Shown: piece after piece, positions 1 to 9,402 of the stretch
How the letters are laid out: each line of letters starts with the position of its first letter
Position numbering within the stretch: the first letter of the stretch is position 1
Assembly: GCA_034698045.1 (NCBI GenBank)
Contig: JAQGAU010000651.1
Coordinates: forward strand, 1 to 25,247
DNA from: Paramacrobiotus richtersi
Lineage: Eukaryota; Tardigrada; Eutardigrada; Parachela; Macrobiotidae
Direction of reading: 5' to 3'
Length of the DNA: 25,247 nt
Position numbers and translations under genes: made by a program
Notes under the pieces: generated by a model
The model's database searches: none
What the model saw: only the letters and a program-made list of their open reading frames with translations
Told to the model about the DNA's origin: nothing

Positions 1-116
1 AAATTATAAAATTATAAAATTATAAAATTATAAAATTATAAAATTATAAAATTATAAAATTATAAAATTATAAAATTGTTAAATTGTTAAATTGTTAAAT
101 TGTTAAATTGTTAAAT
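1..116. repeat. 8-bp AT-rich minisatellite, two unit types
   Basis: The window opens inside a tandem array of the 8-mer AAATTATA, repeated without visible interruption to about base 76. It then switches to five copies of the related 8-mer AAATTGTT, and returns to one AAATTATA-like unit before degrading into AT-rich sequence by about 130. The array runs off the left edge, so its full length is unknown. No coding potential. Confidence 0.95.
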
Positions 117-130
117 TATAAAATTATTAA

Positions 131-1509
131 ATATTAAGTTAATGAAATAATAAAATAAAATAATTTGATTAGTTGAATATTTAAATATTTTGTTATTTTA
201 GTGGGAGTAACGGGTCGTACCTGTGGTTGAGTGAGTAAATACTTGCAGTTTTCCCCAGGCCAGAACCCTTACCACGTTACACCCTCTATAACACGGGAGT
301 CTATGGGATATTCCTGAGTCCAGATTTCTGGAGTGCTCGAATTATTCCAGCATAACCACTATTTTTCGCGCCTTCTGGTACATCACATGAGCAGAATGCA
401 AAACAAATCAAGGAAATCTAATGATAGGTTTTCGAGAAATCGGTAAGAAGCAAATTTTTTTTTGGCCCAGCTGCTCAAGCATAGACCTCGCTCGCTTCGC
501 TCGCTCGGTCAATTAAACATAATTACCAATTTACCATTGACATAAAATGTAATGCGTGTTTACAATTATTGTATAGATGTGCATTAAGTCACGGCGTACT
601 AATTGTAAGTAACCATATAAACTGTAACATGTAGAGTTAGTATGCATTAATTTGCTGTAAGCACAGCTAGAACTATGGACATAAAACCTATCACTTCGTA
701 TGCTGCGTATATACATGTAGGCGCCGTGTACACAATTACACATATACCTGTTCAAAATTATTAGTATATATAATGTACTGTACTAGTTTACCTCTACAGA
801 TAAAAAAATTATTAGTACTGTAGTCGGTCTTTACTGATATTAGATATATTTTGTATGCTGTTTATAGTACTATATTCGGTTTATCATAAAAATAGTGCAA
901 AAAAATAGAATTCGATGGTGTACATGTAGTGGTATACAACACAATATCGGCAATGGCATCCTCAGTTTTTTTGCATTTACAGTATCTCTCTTCACGTAAT
1001 TATTTGAAATACCAGCTAACATACATGGGTCGATCGTTAAACGTGCATGATAACTATACTGGTTTTATTAAGCGCAAAGAGTGTCATATCAAAACCGGTA
1101 CATTCTAAGATATCGCATTTCTATTTAATAAAAAAAGGCATGCGGCAACATCAGAAAGATTACAGAATGCATTGAAAAAGTACTGTACCAAAAGACAGAG
1201 CAATGCCACTGAATACCGATCAGCGATATAGTAACTAGCACCCGCGGGCGGTAATTCCGCGTTGCATGAATCATGCATGACGTCAAGCATGTTTGTGTTC
1301 TCCATGAAAATTCACGGAACAGGTATTTTTGAAAAATTAATCGATCCGTGTTACAGTTTACTTTTTCCCCAAAACACAGAATCCCCGTAGATACGTGAAT
1401 CGTTGGTCTACAAATTTACAGTTTATAGATTAACATACCCTGTTTCTCGTTTGAGCTGAGTGGATTCTGGAGACGGGATTGTTCTAATTAGACCAGCTGA
1501 GAATCAGCC
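131..1509. other. Intergenic region upstream of the TMBIM gene
   Basis: No gene is supported here; all open frames are short and lack coding character. A GC-skewed simple stretch near 487-510 (GCTCGCTTCGCTCGCTC) is partly self-complementary. The stretch before 1510 must include the promoter and 5' UTR of the TMBIM gene, but I see no clear TATA box. A short open stretch after a possible acceptor at about 249 ends within 70 bases and is not convincing as an exon. Confidence 0.5.
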
Positions 1510-4500
1510 ATGTATACGCAACAACAACAGAACCCTCCACCGTATCCTTATCCTCCACCAGGAGCCCAAGGTAAGCCTGGTCTCCTAGTTTCTCCATATA
1601 ATGTGCCGTAGTAAGGTCCTTTTCCGAACGCTAACACCATTCTGACGAACTAGCAGACCGTAGTTTTCGAATGAAGGCATGAGTGTATACAGTCCCATGC
1701 TGTGTCTACGAGACTGTATACACGTACTTCCCTTTGACTCACCATCGTTATCCTGGCTTCTTAGGAGACGTTTTGAAGGTTCTCCCATTCATAAACGAAG
1801 CTGAATTGATGTAACTTTGGTGTGATAAGTTCTTTTGCTCCTTTTCCGAACGCTAACACCATTCTGACGAACTAGCAGACCGTAGTTTTTGAATGAAGGC
1901 ATGAGTGTATACAGTCCCATGCTATGTCTACGAGACTGTATACACGTACTTCCCTGTTCACTCACAATCGTACGTAACGGTATCCTAGCCTCTCAGGAGC
2001 CGTTTTTAAGGTTCTCCCATTCATAAACGAAGCAGAATTGATGTAACTTTTGGTGTGATCGTAGGGTACACTGGGCCGTACAAAGTGGAGGACGAGTACC
2101 CGCATCCCCCAGGCGCCTACCCCTACCCGTCCCCCCCGCCCCCGGGCGTGCCCCCCGTGGCGATGGACGCGCACGGCGTCGAGTTCCAGTCTGTGCCGCG
2201 TCCGGCCAACTTTGGCTCGTCCTTTGATGATGTCAATATCCGTCGGTCTTTCGTGCGCAAGGTCCGTGTTTGATCTTGATTTTCCATTGGGAAAGTGTGG
2301 AAAATCTCTCTTTCGTAGACCTATGCCATTCTCATGCTACAGCTGCTAGTCACCCTGGGATTCATCTGCTTGTTTGTATTCTGGTACGCAACCGTTGTTA
2401 CTTGCAGATAGTTTTTTTTAACAATTTTAAAATTATTTTTTCAAATTATTATTCAGACGTGTTTCTGACTTCTGATTAATTAATTTCTAATGCTCAATTT
2501 TTTCTTTGATCTGAAATGCTGTTTTTTTAATTCTATCTAGTAATTGATTTACCCAATATTTTATTTTTTTACAACCACGATAAACTTGGAATCTGCTTTT
2601 TAGCTGCACCGTGTCATAAAAACTGTATTGTCGTAAATTCGACATAAATATGGCGTATGTCCGAATTCCCGCTAGAGGTATTCGATAGTCGTATTTTTCT
2701 AATACAGGGAACCTCGACACTGCGCAACTGAAATTCCGTCGCAATTATGCAATTTTTGCTTATTGCTGATAAAATATTGATAAACTGTCCTTAAAAAGTA
2801 ATAATAATTAAAAAATCGAAAACAGGTGTACAATAAAATAATATAAGATAAATAATACAAATAATACAAATACAGAATTAAATGATAAAAATCAATAAAA
2901 AATTCACGAAAAATTCTGGTTAAATTTGAGGTGTCTTGCAGTGCGCCGGTCAAGTATTTTGTGCAGCGCAACCCCTGGTTCTACTACCTGTCCTACGGCA
3001 TCTTTCTGGCCACCTACCTGACACTGGTGTGCTGCACCGGGCTGACGCGCCGCTACCCGATCAATCTCATCCTGCTCAGTATCTTCGTACGTATGACCGC
3101 CTCCCGTTGCGCGCGGTGAATGCACTAATGTTCCGTGTGTCGTGTTGATAGACCCTGGCCATGTCGTACATGACGGCGACCATTTCCAGCTACCACAACA
3201 CCAGCATCGTCCTCATGGCCATTGGGATTTGTGCCGTGTGCTGTCTGACCATTTCTATCGGGTCGGCGTTTTGCAAGGTGCGTTGTATGTTGACAGGAAG
3301 TGAAAGTTTACTGTGCATTTTTACAGTTATTTTTTGTTTAATTAACTGGGGTTTAATAAAGTGTATTTAATAAATTGTATTTTTCAAGCTAATAAATTCG
3401 TTTGATATTTTTCTTTATTTTTTCATTCATTAATTTTTTCAATAGGTAAATTGTATTTCAACTTTTGAAGTTAGTAAATTCATTTGGTATTTTTATTTAA
3501 TTTTTCATTCATTTATTTTTAAATTAACCAGATTTTTCAGTTGTAATTTAGACTCCATTTCGCTGCTTATGGTTTCTGCTGACAAATCATGGGATATATT
3601 TGTAATAAATAGTATTCGGAAATCGGAATCCTTTAAATGGTATTTTCAGTTTTTGTGCTAATTTTGTGTCCAGTAGTGGAAATAGTCTTTGTCCGGTTTA
3701 CGAGTCATTTCGATCTGCATTTCCGCGTTGACAAAATTGTTATTTACGTTACCGTAATCACCGTATTTACTGGCTAACATCGCATGATTAAGCGGCGTTT
3801 TGTATGGTAAAAATGTCATTAAAGGGGTGCGGCATATGATGACGTACTGGTGATTATGTTTGCAGTTTGACATGACGCGTTACGGGTGGGTGTTGGGGAT
3901 TGCGGCCATGATTCTCTTTCTCTTCGGCCTGATCACCTGCATGTTCGCCTTCATCCCATCACTACACACTCCGGTATCTTCACTCCACTTCTTCCCATAC
4001 GAAACGAAACATTTTTTAATAGAATGAAATTAATTTTTCATGAATTTATAATAATAAAAAAGAAATATGGTTTTATAACATACACTTTTAAACAATTGCG
4101 TGTTTTCAAAAAAAATTGCAATAATACATTTTTAAGAACTGTTAGAATGATCAAAAAGCAAACATCTTTTGCTAGCACATGCGGAAACAATGGATTAATC
4201 GCTGTGTGAAAGAACAGGAACAACGATATCATAACCCCAGATAGGCGTTGCATAAAAAAATATAAAAATTTAATTTTGTAATTTTAGCATTATCTGAATA
4301 CTGTAAATTTTGTAATTATATATATTTTGTGAATATTATTATTTTGTAAATATTTATAGTTTCGTAAAATAATAAATTTTGTGAATGTAATATGTCTAGA
4401 TTGTGCTTGAATTGATTGAATTACTCATAATTTAATTGCGGCATATTGAAACTAAAGTACAACAATTTCTCGGTAAATATTGTGTCAATCTACCGTGTAA

Positions 4501-5357
4501 CAAGTGTGTGTATTGCAGTGGTACCATGGATTTTATTCCGGCCTGATTGCTCTCGTCTTTATGGGGGTGAGTACAGATAACGTTTATTGTTAATGTGTTT
4601 TGCATAATTTGAACAAATGGTTCAGGATTCTTTGATATTTTTCCTCGTCTAAAATCTGTTCGTTATATTACTTGTTATTTTTTCCTCTTTCTAGAATTCC
4701 TAGATCTTTCACTTCTTGATATGTGAAGTGAAATGATAATATAAATTTTTAATTTTTTGATAAGTTAATATAACAAGAAAAGTTTAATTAGTTGTTATTA
4801 TTTTTCATATTTATAATTGTTTTGGTGTAATTTTTTATTTCTGGATAAGTTTATAATATTTCAGTTAAAGTTTAATTTCGGTACTATAATTTTATTGTTT
4901 ATTTGTTTTATTATTTTTTTGGTTTAATTTTTTATTTCTGGAAAAGTTTCTTGATCTTTTCGTCTGGTCTTGCATATTTATTTCTGTAATTTTGTGTATT
5001 TCGACGAGATTTTTTCTTTTGCTTATTTATGCCATTCGTCGCTGTCTAGCTTAATTTTTCTATATTACTCCAGTTATTTTCGTGTAAACTACGAATATAA
5101 ATGATTGCATCTCCGTTTGATTAACTAACGAGTTTCATGTTGTTTATAACGTTTTCTGTGATGTTTTTCTGAATGAGATGACACTTTTTGTTGGTTTTAT
5201 GTAGTTTCTGGCGTACGACACCCAGATGATCCTGGGTGGACGACGGTACGAGTTGGGTCCCGAGGAGCACATTGCCGGCGCCATGCAGCTGTACCTGGAC
5301 GTGGTCTACATCTTTCTCGGTATCCTGGGCATCTCGGGCGCGGCCAGTAGCAATTAA
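1510..5357 (+). CDS. Lifeguard-family TMBIM (Bax inhibitor-1-like) membrane protein, 8 exons, 300 aa
   Basis: Exons 1510-1570, 2065-2261, 2319-2383, 2942-3086, 3152-3277, 3866-3973, 4519-4566 and 5205-5357 join in frame (903 nt, 300 residues); every junction is GT-AG and the phases agree. Residues 1-75 are rich in Pro and Tyr and include a PPPY (PPxY-type) motif, as in GRINA/lifeguard proteins. Seven hydrophobic segments follow, starting near residues 90, 118, 148, 174, 204, 236 and 279. Family marks are NPWFYY (118-123), RRYPINLILL (144-153), LAYDTQ (252-257) and LYLDVV (279-284). D255 and D282 match the two acidic residues of the proton-sensitive site known in TMBIM structures. Members are ER, Golgi or plasma-membrane calcium-leak and anti-apoptotic proteins. 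The length is slightly below the usual 310-370, mostly from a short N-terminus. The family assignment is firm; which LFG paralogue it is remains open. Confidence 0.95.
1610..2060 (+). repeat. ~210-bp imperfect tandem duplication inside TMBIM intron 1
   Basis: Copy A (about 1614-1826) and copy B (about 1839-2058) share a near-identical sequence, beginning CCTTTTCCGAACGCTAACAC and ending around GTAACTTTGGTGTGAT, with scattered substitutions and small indels. Copy B ends directly at the acceptor of exon 2 (AG at 2063-2064). Each copy carries a perfect 12-bp inverted repeat, GTGTATACAGTC and GACTGTATACAC, around a 17-base loop (1683-1694/1712-1723 and 1905-1916/1934-1945). Confidence 0.9.
3368..3525 (+). 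repeat. Two imperfect ~80-bp AT-rich direct repeats in TMBIM intron 5
   Basis: TAAATTGTATTTTTCAA with its following AT-rich sequence (from about 3368) is repeated in diverged form from about 3445. Both units continue through TAAATTCGTTTGATATTTTT-like and TTTTTCATTCATTAATTT-like stretches. Intron 7 holds a shorter pair near 4820-4850 and 4917-4946, around AATTTTTTATTTCTGG. These look like ordinary intronic tandem decay. Confidence 0.6.
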
Positions 5358-6236
5358 CGTCCACGTTAGCGCTAGCAGAATCTCACTACATTCGGTCACC
5401 ATAATCTCGCTTTTTCAGCTGTTTTTACCTGTCTTTCGTTGGCTTGAATCGTCAGTGTGCAGCTTGTACATTGGTTTTTGACTATTTTACTTCATGTTTT
5501 ACTTTAGGCTATATGGGCCACGTCCGTTGCCACTGAGTTGCACATGTTTTCTTACGAGTTAATCAACGCTCAAGTGAATGGTTTTGATATGAAAGAATTA
5601 GTATTCAAAATGTACGTACTGGTGCGTTGTAGAATTATCCGCGCACTCTCGTCCATGTTCGAAAATGTTAGGATTTTACAGTTTTACCAGTGATGGCACA
5701 ACAATAATCGCTAACGTATAGCGGCTGAATGTAGTTAAACCTAGGTAGCATTGATATACAAATTGAATATTATTATTCCTGACATTGTGAATCGGGCAAT
5801 AGCGAGTGAGCAGCTGCTATACGTATGCTGAATGTCTTTCTGGACTAGCGAAAGTGACACAAACTCTACAAGAATCTGTGCGTGGCAAAGTACTATATAC
5901 TGTATAGTACTGTATGCTTCGTAACAGCTGTGTTTCTGTTTTTGTTCGATGCGGTGCCAGTACTACTGGGATCTGATTCTTGTTTAGATATCCAGATTAT
6001 ACAATTAGGCAATGCTGCTAATTCTATAGTTGCTTTAAGTGTAGAATTTCATCCCCTGTGTGAACTCCGAGCAGCGATAGTCATTATGCTGTTTGCTGCA
6101 CATTATTTGCTGCGATAGATTTTTTTGTTTCACCCGAGACAACGCACACACCACTTCAGCAATGCAGTCAATACGCAGGCGGTTACGTTAACGTATGGAC
6201 AGCGAGAAGGTCATAGGGAAAGAAGAATGTATGTTA
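5358..6236. other. Intergenic region between the TMBIM gene and the secreted orphan
   Basis: The two genes converge on this stretch, so it must hold both 3' UTRs. I see no canonical AATAAA close to either stop codon. A 78-codon open frame at 5882-6118 (+) has no recognisable domain or splice context and is more likely chance. Confidence 0.5.
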
Positions 6237-6551
6237 TCATCCACGACCCCCGCCCGGTCGGCGTTTGGTGCGTTGGGCGTTAGCCCACATCTGGTAGACA
6301 TCCGCCTGTGACGCGTAATCCATCTGGCGGGCGTAAGCCATCTGGCGGGCGTAGTCTTCGTCATAAAAGCTCTGCGGACGGGTCTCGTGACCAAGGCTGT
6401 CTACCTCGTGGCGGGTGTCGGAGTCGTAGCATCGGTCTTCATTGATTGACGAGTAGTAGACGCAATAGTAATTCGTGCTGACGGCGCTGCTCAGGGTGAT
6501 GCTGGCAGACGCCACCAGGGCCACGCATAGAAAGACTTTTGCTGGATGCAT
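6237..6551 (-). CDS. Small secreted orphan protein with YARQM repeats, 104 aa
   Basis: A single uninterrupted frame starts at an ATG (6551) followed at once by a typical signal peptide: residues 1-25 have a basic N-terminus and the hydrophobic run VFLCVALVASASITL, with likely cleavage near the SSAVS segment. The mature part (about 80 residues) is polar, Tyr- and Asp-rich, with only two cysteines (C30 and C41) that could form one disulphide. Residues 67-84 contain a short tandem repeat, YARQM-A-YARQM-D-YA, encoded by an 18-bp DNA repeat at about 6318-6356. The C-terminus is basic and Gly-rich (TKRRPGGGRG). I do not recognise a family. The signal peptide and full-length frame support a real gene, but there is no homology evidence and an extra exon cannot be excluded. 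Confidence 0.6.
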   Translation of the reverse strand: MHPAKVFLCVALVASASITLSSAVSTNYYCVYYSSINEDRCYDSDTRHEVDSLGHETRPQSFYDEDYARQMAYARQMDYASQADVYQMWANAQRTKRRPGGGRG

Positions 6552-8179
6552 CGCTCCAGTAGTATGGGTGTTATCGTTGCCGGAAAGAAATCAGGGTTGT
6601 TGTGCGTTGAAAACTGACTCGAGAAAGGATCCAAATTAGATTAATGGCAAGCCAGTTTGCAGTAATGTATCGTGGTACTTTTGTGATAACAAGGGATTAG
6701 CTATCGCAAGCCTAAGTAAAAAAGGTCACGACTATGGGGAATGGATTGTTATAGCAACAGTTATACAGTCATACATTTTACATAGACGCGTTCAAAGCTG
6801 TCCGATAGTGATTTTGGTTGTTTTTTCAATATTACAAATCTTGGGTGTGTAGTGATCCTGGCGCTGGCTTTCATTGTTATTTCGGCTGTTACGAATCAAA
6901 ACTTTTACATAGACAGTCACAATTAATTAATTAGTTAAGAATTGTTGTCTATTATTGTTCCTCGATGAACTGCATACTGTATATACGTAAACGCAGTCTA
7001 ACTAACAACAGCCTGACAGCCTGTAATAATGTACTGTACTCCGTTGTCTTTAACTGCATTGTTAACTTTCTTTAACTATACAGCACGTTACAAGAGCTCG
7101 CATAACTTCACAACTGCGAACCTTCAAAAACGGCCGGTAAAGCTTTCGTAAACCACTGCTTTCACGGGGAAATTAGAGACCTGGCACGCGCGGGGAAGGG
7201 GCCGTAAGAAAATTTCAAAGATGGCTTAATCCCAGCATGTCGCCAGTGCGTCCGCCCATGTAAACGTAAACACTATGTCCGTTGCTTCCAATAAACCATT
7301 TATCCTCTTGTATCAACTTATTTTCTATCCTTTTATTTTGTCCATCTTTCAGGATTGCCCTCTACATGTTTGTATGGCTGTAATTACATAAACATTATTG
7401 CATTTACCTACATTTATGCATTTATTATGGACTTAGATTTGCATTTTTTACATTATATTTTTGTAACATGATTATATCTTTTACTTTATGTTTTTTCCAC
7501 TTATACATTTTGTATATAACATTTTTCCCGTTGCATGTTTGCTCATTTACGTTTTTGATATGCATTTCATTTTGTTACATTATTTATTCACTCTTCTCCA
7601 TATTTTGATTTTTTACATTACATTCTTTAAATGTTTCTGTACACAAACATAACAATGAAAATTTAAGTGAAAGCAGTTTTGGTGCGATCATATGCAATAG
7701 GAACGACCGTACTGGCGCAGAGTCTCCAGTGTAACATATGCAGTGGTACGTATATATTATATACGTGTCATCAAGGTACAGCAAATTAAATGCTTAGCTT
7801 ACGTCTTATTGTGCATAATGCCGGCATCTGTTGATTATTACGCGCAGTTGTTGCAGCGATCGAGGTAAGGTTGGCGACTTCTGCACAGACTATCGGCGCA
7901 CCTATCCTGCAGCTCCACATTTTTATCAGCAAAATGGCGTTTATAGAAACAAAAACCTGTCTTACTAATGACTTTACAAGTTTGATCAATCACGCTTTCG
8001 AGAAAATGTTCAAGCAGCAGAAGTACCGGTTATCGTAAATACATGCATGTTGTACAGTCAAGCAAAGGTAGTGCAGGTAACGTTTGAGATGAACTAGTAG
8101 CGGGGTACATCTTCTGTCAGAAAATCACACTTCGAGTCTTCATTATCAGCCATCGAAGGTTTGCCGATTCACCATCATC
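6552..8179. other. Intergenic region, with a T-rich stretch 7310-7620
   Basis: The secreted orphan (minus) and the cystine-knot-like gene (plus) diverge from this stretch, so it should contain both promoters. No TATA box is obvious. From about 7310 to 7620 the plus strand is strongly T-rich with loosely repeated TTTTACATT-like words. No gene with coding character was found. Confidence 0.5.
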
Positions 8180-8568
8180 ATGAGGGCAGTTTTATGTTTC
8201 GTTGGATTGTTGGTTCTTCTGGTAAGCGAACTGTTCCCTTGCATGGGACGAACCGACGCAGCTTGCTACGATAACATACAGACGACGGGTACTTAACACA
8301 CATCTACGTAAAGCAAGCTTTTGACGGGACTAGACATGCAGGAATAGTATTTTGCAAATGTGTGTTGACTGTTAATTTTATTGCGCAGATGATATCAACT
8401 GGAGACGTCCACGCAAACACGCCACAATGTATCGAAGAAGGAGCGGAATGCAGGCCCGAGAATGGTACACTGCGCTGCTGCACCGGGATCGACAACTGCA
8501 GGGATCCAGCGTGGGCCACAACATCCATATGTGTTGGTCCCAGCGTAAAATTCAATGATGCTGAATGA
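8180..8568 (+). CDS. Secreted small cysteine-rich peptide, inhibitor-cystine-knot-like, 2 exons, 73 aa
   Basis: Exon 1 (8180-8221, 14 codons) encodes MRAVLCFVGLLVLL and ends at GTAAGC. Exon 2 (8389-8568) follows a TTGCGCAG acceptor; the junction is phase 0. The intron therefore falls inside the signal peptide, which runs to about A23 (VHA). The mature peptide of about 50 residues has six cysteines spaced C28-x6-C35-x8-C44-C45-x5-C51-x10-C62. The C-C-CC-C-C order is the classical framework of inhibitor cystine knot (knottin) peptides, a fold used for antimicrobial, protease-inhibitor, ion-channel-modulating and hormone-like roles; no specific role can be read here. An NGT sequon lies at N39. 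The fold is inferred only from cysteine spacing; the gene model is well supported by the splice sites, signal peptide and stop codon. Confidence 0.75.
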
Positions 8569-9402
8569 AATTTTCGCGATATGGACCACAGATGAAATCG
8601 GGGAAGATGAGACATATTGTTGTATACTGCTGTTAGAATGATTACCTCGGACAATTCTCTCAAAAATTAACGTCTTAGGTTTTACGCTGTATTATATACT
8701 ATAAATCATTTGTTTACCGGTAGAATGGGCACCAACTCTGTGTTTTTTAGTACATTTATTGTTGCTTTTTTATTTGCATGCTTTACTGGAGGCAGTGCAC
8801 TGAATTCACACAGTGCCGCAAACGTGGTAGCACAAAGAGTATGATCCAGAACATCAGTATTTTATTTTCTTGCAGAAGAGAAAGCCTTTTTGTGTGCGGG
8901 GTACTTTCAATGACGATGAGTCATGCTTCATTTGACTACCATACTGGAATTCTTTACTTGTTGAATTAGGTGTTACATTTATCGATATCAATTGATATCA
9001 ATTAAAAAAGCATGCGATCACTATACGCAGCTGCGATTATCTGAACATATGCAGATAGAGCAGGTAGTGAAGTTTGTAGAACCAAGAATGGACCGGGTTA
9101 TCTGCGGAAATTGCTGTGTCGTACTTCGAAAATATGTGCAGATAAAAAGGTTTAAACACAGGTTCCCTTTAATAATAATATGTAATTTTCCTTGAGGCAA
9201 ACTTGTTCGCAACTGCAGCATACGCACCTGATGTACACACACCTGTACAAGACCAATAGTCCTACGAAAGCCAACACTCTTCTCGCTGATTTGATCAGTT
9301 ACATTAATGTATAAAGAAAATATCTTCAAAGTGTATGTTAGCATTACTCCTCATGCATATCTTTGGGCCGATAAGGATGTGAACAGTTAATCTTTTGCTA
9401 AT
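8569..9402. other. Intergenic region between two convergent genes
   Basis: Downstream of both the cystine-knot-like gene (+) and the homeobox gene (-). It contains a perfect 16-bp palindrome (8984-8999). Short open frames on both strands overlap each other and show no domain or codon signal. No canonical poly(A) signal stands out near either stop. Confidence 0.45.
8984..8999. repeat. Perfect 16-bp palindrome GATATCAATTGATATC
   Basis: The sequence equals its own reverse complement over 16 bases and sits in the intergenic stretch downstream of the cystine-knot-like gene. It is built from ATCGAT/TATCAAT-like words that can act as binding sites for cut or DREF-type factors in other animals, but no such role is shown here. 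Confidence 0.9.

Noticed and set aside
249-317. Possible 3' terminal exon after TTGCAG
   Set aside because: Only about 22 codons, weak acceptor without a pyrimidine tract, and the upstream sequence is an AT minisatellite with no matching exon.
5882-6118. 78-codon plus frame with hydrophobic N-terminus
   Set aside because: Looks superficially like a signal peptide but has no splice context, repeat or family features and lies in AT-rich intergenic DNA.
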